Part shown: positions 17,450 through 22,723 of the stretch, piece after piece
Layout: every line of letters begins with the position of its first letter
Position numbering within the stretch: the stretch's first letter is position 1
Source: JAVZGQ01 sp038998365
GTDB lineage: Archaea; Aenigmatarchaeota; Aenigmatarchaeia; CG10238-14; SCSR01
Direction: 5' to 3'
DNA length: 25,407 nt
Assembly (NCBI GenBank): GCA_038998365.1
Contig: JAVZHJ010000002.1
Location: 1 to 25,407, forward strand
Notes under the pieces: model-generated
Databases searched by the model: none
The model's input: the letters and a program-made list of their open reading frames with translations, nothing else
What the model was told of the DNA's origin: nothing
Program-made: the position numbers and the translations under genes

Positions 17450-18933
17450 CAGCTCACCTTCTTCTCTATTAGAGAATGGAAATTCTTTTTATCCTTTTCA
17501 TCCAAACCTTTTGTGATTTCAGCCATTATGGCAAGATATTTTCTTAATCCTATTGTTGCTCCTTCAGGAGTTTCACTTGTGCAAAGTTTTCCAAAATGTG
17601 TTGGATGAAGTTCTCTTGCACCAAAATGTTCTTGTGTTGATGTTAATGGAGAAAGTACATTTCTCATGTGAGAAACAGTTTTAATGAAGCTTCCCCTTTC
17701 TAGCCTTTGGCTAACACCAGTTCTTCCGCCGACCCAAGTTCCAATTGCAAGAGCAGAAACAAGCTGATTAGTCAAAACATTAGATTCTACTATGGCTTGC
17801 AAGGGAGGTATTCTACCCCTCTTTGCCAGTTTTTGATAATTGTAAGTTATCCTTGTGATTAGTCCCCACTTCCCAAGAAGTATAGATCTTAACAAAATCT
17901 CCAAGAGATCTCCAGCAAGCCTTATCCTCTTGTTAGAATAATGGTCAAGGTCGTCTTCCTCTATTTTTCCCAAATGCAATTTTATCAATTTACCAACTGC
18001 TTTACATAAGAAATATGCTTTGTGAATTCTTGATTCGGGAGTTTGTCCTAAGTGTGGTAGAAGATACTTGTCTATGAGTTTTGTTGCCCTTTCAGTTCTA
18101 CTCTCTTTCTGTGCTATTTTTATGTGTTTACCAATTTCATCTAAAGCTTCTTGCTTTGAAGTTATTTCAATTTCATAAAGATTTGCATAAAATTCTTGTT
18201 GCACGTCTTCATCATCAGAAATTACAGTGACTATATCTTTATCTGATTCTAGACCCAAAGCCTTAATGATTATAGCAACAGGCAATTTTTCTATATTTGC
18301 AAAGCTTATAGTTATTATTCCATTTGCCTTTCTTTCTAACAAATGTCTTTGAATGTAGCCATCTTTTTCAGAATGAATTCTCGCAACTTCTGTTATACCT
18401 CCAGAATTAACTTTTTCAACAATTATCCTATTTTGAGCTATTTCTTCAACTAACACAAGAATCCTTTCAGTGCCGTTTATGATGAAATATCCTCCAGGAT
18501 CATCAGGATCTTCACCTATATTTATCAATTCTTCCCTGCTCATAGTAGCTAAAGGACATATTTTTGATTTGACCATCACAGGCATATCACCAAAATTTAC
18601 AACCACGCTATTGCTTTCTATGTTGTTAAGCACAGGAGTCATTTCCACATACATGGGAGCAGCGTAAGTCAAATTTCTTATCCTTGCTTCTTGAGGTGTT
18701 ATAGGTCTAACAGAACCATCGGCTTCTTTCACACAAGGATCACCAATTTTGAAGTTTCCAAGTTTGATTTTGAACTCACCAAGTTCAGGAACTTCAGGCT
18801 TTATAACACCTATTTCTTTTAACACCTTTGGTATCCTTCTTGTTATAAAGTCGTTATAAGAGTCTATTTGGAATCTAACAAACCCCCTTTCTCTTACAAA
18901 AGCGTCAAGAAGTGTTAAAAATTTAGTGTTCAT
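17449..18933 (-). CDS. rpoB2: DNA-directed RNA polymerase subunit B'' (Rpo2N)
   Basis: N-terminal half of the second largest subunit, 494 residues, with the lobe and protrusion. Recognisable blocks are DPGGYFIINGTERILV, NKRIRLAGDLLE and, near the C terminus, RELHPTHFGKLCTSETPEG, the rifampicin-region/fork-loop end. I chose ATG 18933 (MNTKFLTLLDAF), which has GGTTGAT just upstream and follows the rpoH stop by 4 bases. The longer frame from TTG 18954 would overlap rpoH and adds seven residues with no support. Confidence 0.97.
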   Translation of the reverse strand: MNTKFLTLLDAFVRERGFVRFQIDSYNDFITRRIPKVLKEIGVIKPEVPELGEFKIKLGNFKIGDPCVKEADGSVRPITPQEARIRNLTYAAPMYVEMTPVLNNIESNSVVVNFGDMPVMVKSKICPLATMSREELINIGEDPDDPGGYFIINGTERILVLVEEIAQNRIIVEKVNSGGITEVARIHSEKDGYIQRHLLERKANGIITISFANIEKLPVAIIIKALGLESDKDIVTVISDDEDVQQEFYANLYEIEITSKQEALDEIGKHIKIAQKESRTERATKLIDKYLLPHLGQTPESRIHKAYFLCKAVGKLIKLHLGKIEEDDLDHYSNKRIRLAGDLLEILLRSILLGKWGLITRITYNYQKLAKRGRIPPLQAIVESNVLTNQLVSALAIGTWVGGRTGVSQRLERGSFIKTVSHMRNVLSPLTSTQEHFGARELHPTHFGKLCTSETPEGATIGLRKYLAIMAEITKGLDEKDKKNFHSLIEKKVS

Positions 18934-18937
18934 TTTA

Positions 18938-19177
18938 TCAACCTTTAACCACAACCCTATAATATACAGTTTCTCCTGCTGTTGGACTTTTTCTTATTAT
19001 TTTTACTATATCTCCAACCTTTGGATTTTTATCGATTATTGCAGGATCTGTTATCAATATTCTTGGTAGTTGTTTTAAACTGACTTTGTACTTTTTCAAA
19101 ACTTCCATTTTTTCTTCTTCACTCAATATTATGTGTTTGGGCACAAGCTTGTGGTCTTCAACATTAATTTTTTTCAA
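18938..19177 (-). CDS. rpoH: DNA-directed RNA polymerase subunit H (Rpo5)
   Basis: Archaeal Rpo5, equal to the C-terminal assembly domain of eukaryotic Rpb5. Its 79 residues match the family length and motifs: HKLVPKHIILSEEE, LPRILITDPAI, GDIVKIIRKSPTAG and YYRVV. It is the first gene of the polymerase operon. The start is TTG at 19177, directly preceded by GGTGAGG; no in-frame ATG or GTG fits. A strong TATA box lies about 42-51 bases upstream, with a palindrome between it and the gene. Confidence 0.97.
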   Translation of the reverse strand: MKKINVEDHKLVPKHIILSEEEKMEVLKKYKVSLKQLPRILITDPAIIDKNPKVGDIVKIIRKSPTAGETVYYRVVVKG

Positions 19178-19199
19178 TTCCTCACCCTTGTGACAATAG

Positions 19200-19218
19200 C
19201 CAATATAAGGAATATTGG
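19200..19218. promoter_or_regulatory. Inverted repeat directly downstream of the rpoH TATA box
   Basis: CCAATAT (19200-19206) and ATATTGG (19212-19218) form a perfect 7-bp inverted repeat with a 5-base spacer. It abuts the TATA box and covers the predicted initiation region. A protein bound here would block the polymerase, so it is a good operator candidate. It is too AT-poor at the ends and too short to be a likely terminator. Confidence 0.5.
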
Positions 19219-19228
19219 TTTATATAAA
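19219..19228 (-). promoter_or_regulatory. TATA box of the RNA polymerase operon
   Basis: TTTATATAAA on the minus strand with purine-rich GAGAAAGA just upstream as a possible TFB element. Archaeal spacing predicts transcription starting near 19198, giving a short leader with GGTGAGG before the rpoH TTG. It is the only clear promoter before rpoH, so it probably drives the whole 12-kb operon. Confidence 0.7.
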
Positions 19229-19263
19229 TCTTTCTCTCCAGATCGACACCGGTATTTTTTAAG

Positions 19264-19380
19264 TGTTGGCAACGTCCTGGAATTCCCCTGCTCTCGCAGA
19301 GTACATCCCAGATCGCTGGGAGGCTTAATTACCGTGTTCGGATGGGAACGGATGTTTCCCTCCCGCTTTGGTCGCCAACA
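19264..19380 (-). rRNA. rrf: 5S ribosomal RNA
   Basis: The minus strand starts TGTTGGCGACC and ends GTTGCCAACA, which pair to form the terminal helix I. Inside is the conserved loop sequence CCCATCCGAACACGG followed by TAATTAAGCC, and a GGGATGTACT-like helix IV/V region. The length of about 117 bases is normal. It stands apart from any 16S or 23S gene in this window, with its own TATA box upstream, so it is a detached 5S gene. Confidence 0.93.
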
Positions 19381-19400
19381 AATATATTTTTATAATTTAC

Positions 19401-19409
19401 TATATTTAA
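19401..19409 (-). promoter_or_regulatory. Putative 5S rRNA TATA box
   Basis: TTAAATATA on the minus strand is centred about 25 bases before the 5S 5' end, preceded by AAAAAG as a possible TFB site. The position is exactly that expected for initiation at or near the mature end. Confidence 0.55.
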
Positions 19410-19436
19410 CTTTTTAAATCTAACGGTAGTAACACT

Positions 19437-19886
19437 TTAAAGCTCTTCTTGGGATTTAACCCTTATACCATACCTTTTAAGCAAGGCAGCAGTTACACCG
19501 TTCCCACTAACTTTTTTGTTTCTTAATTTTTCATCAAGTCTATATGTTTTTCCACAGCCACAAGAAGGGCTCCCCTGCTTCAGTACAGCTTCTTTTATTC
19601 CAAAAAATTTTGCTATTTTGAGAGTTTCTTCAGCACCTTTGATGAAAAATTTTGTGACATCATCTCCATCTTTTGTTTTCACTCTAGCTTTTCCATCTAA
19701 AACATCTTCACCAGTACCGCCAAAAATCCCAGAAGGTTTTCTTGGTGTTGGCAAACCACCAAGCTGCTCAGGACAAACCGGTATCAAAACTTCTTTTTTG
19801 GAAAGAGCAATAACTTTTCTATTAGGTTTACTTTTTCCATTCCACTTACACTTTATTCCAAGAAAACAAGCACTGACCAATTTCAT
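19437..19886 (-). CDS. DUF523 family protein
   Basis: Small cysteine-containing protein of unknown function, 149 residues. The family signature is complete: SACFLGIKCKWNG near the N terminus, PVCPEQLGGLPTPR in the middle and QGSPSCGCGKTY near residue 105. The conserved cysteines suggest a metal or redox site, but no reaction is established. ATG at 19886 gives MKLVSACFLG, the standard family start. It sits between tRNA-Asp and 5S rRNA on the same strand. An AT-rich TATA-like stretch lies only about 15 bases before the ATG, so read-through from the tRNA-Asp promoter is also possible. Confidence 0.9.
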   Translation of the reverse strand: MKLVSACFLGIKCKWNGKSKPNRKVIALSKKEVLIPVCPEQLGGLPTPRKPSGIFGGTGEDVLDGKARVKTKDGDDVTKFFIKGAEETLKIAKFFGIKEAVLKQGSPSCGCGKTYRLDEKLRNKKVSGNGVTAALLKRYGIRVKSQEEL

Positions 19887-19914
19887 AATTATATTTTAAA
19901 TTTAGAAATTAAAG

Positions 19915-20006
19915 CGCCTCGGACGGGATTCGAACCCGTGTTTCTTGCCAACAAATTGGTCTCAAGCGTGACAGGCTTGCATCCTAAACCACTAGACGAC
20001 CGAGGC
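19915..20006 (-). tRNA. tRNA-Asp (GTC) with an apparent 19-base intron in the variable loop
   Basis: The cloverleaf is complete. The acceptor stem is GCCTCGG/CCGAGGC (7 bp) with discriminator G at 19915. The anticodon stem is CAAGC/GCTTG with loop CTGTCAC and anticodon GTC (plus strand 19970-19972). The T stem is ACGGG/CCCGT with loop TTCGAAT. Discriminator G and anticodon GTC fit aspartate. Between the anticodon stem and the T stem there are 23 bases instead of 4-5, which is best explained by an intron at 19942-19960. CCA is not encoded. The unspliced length is 92 bases and the spliced length would be 73. Confidence 0.93.
19942..19960 (-). other. Predicted 19-base non-canonical tRNA intron (position about 45/46)
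   Basis: In RNA sense the region folds as CTTG, AGA, CCAA, loop TTTG, TTGG, CAAG, AAA. CTTG (anticodon stem 3' strand) pairs with CAAG as a 4-bp central helix, and CCAA pairs with TTGG as an intron helix. AGA and AAA are two 3-base bulges on opposite strands. Cutting AG/A and AA/A, as the archaeal splicing endonuclease does, removes 19 bases and leaves a 4-base variable loop (AGAC). The outer exon helix of a full bulge-helix-bulge is missing, so it would be a relaxed form. Confidence 0.6.
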
Positions 20007-20085
20007 TTCTGATAATCAATTATTTTTAGTTAAAATTTATTTCTCTCTTAATTTAAAATAATTTTTTTCTTTTATGCAAATTTTT

Positions 20086-20108
20086 AGAAAAAAATAAAAA
20101 ATAAAATT
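20086..20108 (-). terminator. T-rich terminator of a short unit between the tRNA genes
   Basis: The minus strand reads TTTTATTTTTTATTTTTTTC, three T runs in a row, a strong oligo-U archaeal terminator. It lies about 10 bases after the stop of a 13-codon open frame and has no other nearby gene end to serve on this strand. Confidence 0.6.
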
Positions 20109-20118
20109 CATCCAGAAT

Positions 20119-20160
20119 TCAACACGGTTTCTTGGGCTCTTTTGGCTTTTTCTTTGCCAA
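20119..20160 (-). CDS. Possible 13-residue Lys/Pro-rich microprotein or small RNA
   Basis: After a TATA-like TTTATTAAT (20193-20202), the minus strand has GGTGA at 20166-20170, 5 bases, a TTG and 13 codons reading MAKKKPKEPKKPC, then TGA, followed by the strong T-rich terminator. GTG at 20169 in frame would give 16 residues. The complete set of promoter, ribosome site, short frame and terminator is suggestive. The same bases contain a TTGGC/GCCAA hairpin, so a small non-coding RNA is an equal alternative. No family is recognised. Confidence 0.3.
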   Translation of the reverse strand: MAKKKPKEPKKPC

Positions 20161-20192
20161 GTTTTTCACCCTACTTAAAAATGCATCTTTCT

Positions 20193-20202
20193 AATTAATA
20201 AA
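20193..20202 (-). promoter_or_regulatory. Putative TATA box of the small unit between tRNA-Tyr and tRNA-Asp
   Basis: TTTATTAATT on the minus strand, just after the tRNA-Tyr 3' end. The predicted start of transcription is near 20171, immediately ahead of the GGTGA site. A transcript ending in the T runs would be about 80 bases. Confidence 0.35.
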
Positions 20203-20215
20203 TTTTTGTGTAAAG

Positions 20216-20329
20216 TCCCCGGAGCCGGATTTGAACCAGCAACCCACCGGTTTCTAGTGAGCAACTGCTGGCACCAAGTGCCTTAGCACTCAGCTACAGC
20301 CGGTTGCTCTACCGTTGAGCTATCCGGGG
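20216..20329 (-). tRNA. tRNA-Tyr (GTA) with a 42-base intron at 37/38
   Basis: Acceptor stem CCCCGGA/TCCGGGG with C1-G72 and discriminator A, the archaeal tyrosine identity set. The D stem is GCTC/GAGC, the anticodon stem ACCGG/CCGGT, the variable loop GGGTT, and the T stem GCTGG/CCGGC with loop TTCAAAT. Anticodon GTA is at plus strand 20295-20297. The exons are 20294-20329 and 20216-20251, joining to a 72-base tRNA. CCA is not encoded. A TATA box lies at 20355-20363. Confidence 0.94.
20252..20293 (-). other. Canonical-position tRNA-Tyr intron, 42 bases
   Basis: The intron lies between G37 and A38. Flanking bases allow 3-base bulges AGC (cut AG/C) and AAA (cut AA/A). The central pairing of CTGT with CTAG has one mismatch and one wobble, and the intron helix TGAG/CTCA follows directly. 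The geometry gives exactly the expected exon ends. Confidence 0.85.
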
Positions 20330-20354
20330 ATCTTAATTAAAGAATTTTTTTGAA

Positions 20355-20363
20355 GATATAAAA
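20355..20363 (-). promoter_or_regulatory. Putative tRNA-Tyr TATA box
   Basis: TTTTATATC on the minus strand is centred about 30 bases before the tRNA 5' end. It sits in the few bases between the end of the upstream membrane-protein gene and the tRNA. Confidence 0.5.
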
Positions 20364-20366
20364 AAT

Positions 20367-21821
20367 TTATCCAGCTTTAATATAAGCAGTTTTTGAAAGT
20401 ATTTTTTTAACTTCTTTTTTCTTGTCCATGAATTTCAAATAGGCTTTTGGAAGTTTAAGTGTGCCAATGACATCAACAATCGGCTTTATCCTGTAAGTTA
20501 AAACTCTTTCATCACCTGGAGCAAGAGAAGGAATTTTCCAAACAATTTCAGTGCCATTTGCAATTTTTCTCAAAGTTGGTCTTAAAGTGTCAAATTTTTC
20601 AACAACAGTTGCTATTCCTGGAACAAAATCTCTAACCACAACATCTCTAATTTCATTTCTCGTTCTATTCTTAACTTCAAGCATTATCGTAATTTCTTTA
20701 TCTTTTGTTATTGGTCCGACAAACTTGTGCTTTTTCTCTAAGCTTATGTTAAATATATTAGCAAAAGAATAAACTATGATTATTATCAAAACAACAGCTA
20801 TTAAAACAGCATTCCAAGTGCTTATTTCATAAGTTATAGTGTAAGAAGATCCAGGAACAAGCAAGGGTACAAGCCAACTATAAACAATTCTATTATCTTT
20901 AATTTCTTCAAATTCCGGCTCTTTTCTTGGGAAGAAGAAAACTTTCATGAAAATTGGGATTTGTTCTGATAAGTAAAAATTTTCAACAGGAACATTACCT
21001 TCATTTTTTATAGTAATTTCTACGGTTTGTGTCAAAATGCCATATCTAGTAGTTTTTGTTATTGGCAAATATTCCAAGCTTTCGCTTGCATTCACAGTTT
21101 CTACTATAAATTCTGATGTTTTTCTAGTTAAGGTTGTGCCAAACCTGTCTTTAAGCAAAACTTCAACCAAATATCTTCCCGGGGTTTGATACTTGCTTGT
21201 TTCAAAAACGCTTGTGATAATTTCAGTTTTCTTACCTTCAACAGCTTCTATGTATTTGTCAAATCTCTTTACAATTTCATTTTTAAAGTAAATATTTGTC
21301 TGCAAACTCACAGGCTGAGAAATACTTTCGGAAGGATTCATCAAAACTACATCTATCCCCAAACTTTTACCAGGTTTTATCCTAACATCACTCAATTTGA
21401 AATCATAAATACAAACACCATATTTTCTTACAATCTCAAGTATCAAACTTTCTGAATCAATTACTTCATCATTACTCAAAGATCTTGCGGTTATTGAAAA
21501 AGAAGCTGGTTTTTCTTCAGCACATTCAGGTATTTCAAGAGAAACTTTGATTTTTGTGCTTTCACCAGGATTTAGCGTCACGCTATATTTTTCGAGAGAA
21601 GGTATTATACCAAAATGATAGGGAGGAAAGACGGATAGGACAAAACTATCCTTTACAGCCTGGTTATTTTTAATAGTTAGTTCTGCAACTCCAATTTCCG
21701 TTGTGTAAACTGTTAGTGTTTTGGGATTTATGGTAAGGCTTACACCCCCCTCTGCTAAAGAACCTTCTAAAACTAAAAATAAGAAGACTATGGCAGAAAC
21801 CAAAAGTATTTTGAATTCCAT
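20367..21821 (-). CDS. Membrane-anchored surface protein with Ig/DUF11-like beta domains
   Basis: The 484-residue protein has no assigned function. A signal peptide occupies residues 1-23 (hydrophobic LLVSAIVFLFLVL, likely cut after SLA). About 300 residues of beta-rich repeats follow, with CARDB/NEW3-like phrases (ELTIKNNQ, VTLNPGESTKIKVSLEI, ITIKNEGNVPVENF). A single membrane helix lies near 335-356 (AVLIAVVLIIIIVYSFANIF). The last 125 residues contain another domain of the same style (LEVKNRTRNEIRDVVVRDFVPG, SLAPGDERVLTYRI) and a lysine-rich end. It probably decorates or organises the cell surface. ATG is at 21821. A 10-bp palindrome just upstream covers its likely TATA region. Confidence 0.85.
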   Translation of the reverse strand: MEFKILLVSAIVFLFLVLEGSLAEGGVSLTINPKTLTVYTTEIGVAELTIKNNQAVKDSFVLSVFPPYHFGIIPSLEKYSVTLNPGESTKIKVSLEIPECAEEKPASFSITARSLSNDEVIDSESLILEIVRKYGVCIYDFKLSDVRIKPGKSLGIDVVLMNPSESISQPVSLQTNIYFKNEIVKRFDKYIEAVEGKKTEIITSVFETSKYQTPGRYLVEVLLKDRFGTTLTRKTSEFIVETVNASESLEYLPITKTTRYGILTQTVEITIKNEGNVPVENFYLSEQIPIFMKVFFFPRKEPEFEEIKDNRIVYSWLVPLLVPGSSYTITYEISTWNAVLIAVVLIIIIVYSFANIFNISLEKKHKFVGPITKDKEITIMLEVKNRTRNEIRDVVVRDFVPGIATVVEKFDTLRPTLRKIANGTEIVWKIPSLAPGDERVLTYRIKPIVDVIGTLKLPKAYLKFMDKKKEVKKILSKTAYIKAG

Positions 21822-21840
21822 CCCAACCCTATAATTATAT

Positions 21841-21865
21841 TGAAGTTTAAATTAATTAAACTTCA
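21841..21865. promoter_or_regulatory. 10-bp perfect inverted repeat upstream of the membrane protein gene
   Basis: Arms TGAAGTTTAA (21841-21850) and TTAAACTTCA (21856-21865) with spacer ATTAA. It overlaps the nitroreductase stop codon and lies 20 bases before the membrane-protein ATG. Its AT-rich centre could itself be that gene's TATA box, so it may be an operator. A hairpin at the 3' end of the nitroreductase message is the alternative. Confidence 0.45.
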
Positions 21866-22495
21866 CTTCTTTTTCAATTTTTTAATCCAATCTTCCAAAA
21901 CATTGCCTATTGGTTTTACTTCAACCTTTTTTCTAGCTCCTGGTTGAAAAAGGTAAGAAATATCATATTTTTTTCCATAAACTTCATTCCAAGTCAAATT
22001 ATCGAATGAAATCCTTTCTTTCCTTTCTACTTCTTCTTCAACAAAACCAACTGCGACTATGGCAACAGGTCTTAGCTTGTCAGGTAAATACAATATATCT
22101 TTGACCCTTTCTTCATCAAAAGAACTTATCCAAACTGCCCCTAGACCTAAGGCATTTGCGGTCACTAACATAAGCATAGTAGCAGCTGCAGTATCTTGAA
22201 CAGAATAAAAAACTTCCCCCCTTTTTTGATACCTTAAGCTAACTTTTTCTAAATCCGCACAAACTACTATCACGACAGGAGCTTCTTTAATCAAAGGATG
22301 TTCCAAAGCAGCTTTATATAGCTTATTCTTTCTTTCCTCATCTCTTACAACAATGAAATTCCATTCTTGCAAATCACCGGCAGAATGAGCATGAGTTGCC
22401 ATGTAAAGCATAACACCAATAAGCTTATCATTTACACTTTCTTTCTTGAATTTAATAACATTTTTCCTATTGACTATTGCGTCAAAAATATTCAT
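21863..22495 (-). CDS. Nitroreductase family flavoprotein
   Basis: FMN-dependent NAD(P)H oxidoreductase fold of unknown substrate, 210 residues from ATG 22495 (MNIFDAIVNRKN). Family blocks are the N-terminal arginine-containing NRKNVIKFK, HSAGDLQEWNFIVVRDEE (FMN and dimer contacts), the helix SVQDTAAATMLMLVTANALGLG in the middle, then GAVWISSF and LRPVAIVAVGF. A basic C-terminal extension of about 40 residues (GARKKVEVKP and IKKLKKK) goes beyond the core fold. The open frame could extend to TTG 22525, but that codon touches the stop of the upstream gene and adds an unconserved stretch. It is 30 bases downstream of a small zinc-ribbon gene, probably on one transcript. Confidence 0.9.
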   Translation of the reverse strand: MNIFDAIVNRKNVIKFKKESVNDKLIGVMLYMATHAHSAGDLQEWNFIVVRDEERKNKLYKAALEHPLIKEAPVVIVVCADLEKVSLRYQKRGEVFYSVQDTAAATMLMLVTANALGLGAVWISSFDEERVKDILYLPDKLRPVAIVAVGFVEEEVERKERISFDNLTWNEVYGKKYDISYLFQPGARKKVEVKPIGNVLEDWIKKLKKK

Positions 22496-22525
22496 TCTCT
22501 CTAATAGAAGTTTCAATTTTAACAA

Positions 22526-22681
22526 TTAAAGTCTTTTGGTTGCTCCACAAACTGGACAACACCACATTTCTTCTTCCTTTCCATATTCGGAGGTTAGAAC
22601 TATTTTTACCATTTCAACCATTTCATGTGAATTTTTCAAACAGCTTTCACAAAAACCAAAAGTCCAGCTTCTCCTAACCAT
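22526..22681 (-). CDS. Small zinc-ribbon protein (51 residues) upstream of the nitroreductase
   Basis: The reverse strand encodes MVRRSWTFGFCESCLKNS at the N terminus and MWCCPVCGATKRL at the C terminus. Two CxxC knuckles (C11/C14 and C42/C45) separated by 27 residues form a likely four-cysteine zinc ribbon or rubredoxin-like site. The intact ATG-to-TAA frame and spaced cysteine pairs argue that it is a real gene although very short. The stop is followed immediately by the nitroreductase region, so the two are almost certainly co-transcribed. A TATA-like TTTAATAAG about 30 bases before the ATG suggests a leaderless message, divergent from the DNA ligase. Function unknown; an electron-transfer or nucleic-acid-binding partner is possible. 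Confidence 0.75.
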   Translation of the reverse strand: MVRRSWTFGFCESCLKNSHEMVEMVKIVLTSEYGKEEEMWCCPVCGATKRL

Positions 22682-22723
22682 AAAAGATAATTATAGTGAG
22701 AATAACTTATTAAATGTGATGTT
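22682..22723. promoter_or_regulatory. Compact divergent promoter between the zinc-ribbon gene and DNA ligase
   Basis: Only 42 bases separate the two start codons. Both directions have TATA-like elements: AATTATAG for the ligase side and TTTAATAAG for the minus side. They overlap in range, so the two units may compete or be co-regulated. GTGAT lies just before the ligase ATG. Confidence 0.4.

Noticed and set aside
17441..17460. rpoB broken by a frameshift
   Set aside because: Both halves are complete, with overlapping stop/start and a GGTGA site. The break is at the natural B''/B' boundary known from many archaea.
18934..18954. TTG start for rpoB2 inside the end of rpoH
   Set aside because: ATG 18933 has a ribosome-site-like GGTTGAT and the added residues are not typical of the family.
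19940..19962. Reading the tRNA-Asp insertion as a class II long variable arm (as in tRNA-Leu or tRNA-Ser)
   Set aside because: The anticodon GTC, the discriminator G and the rest of the molecule are those of tRNA-Asp, which has a short variable loop. The insertion also shows two 3-base bulges around a 4-bp helix, which an intron explains better. Kept as the main alternative.
20041..20110. A/T-rich repeats as a possible origin of replication or CRISPR leader
   Set aside because: No repeated units, no Orc1/Cdc6 gene and no origin-recognition-like elements were seen. The T runs are better read as a terminator.
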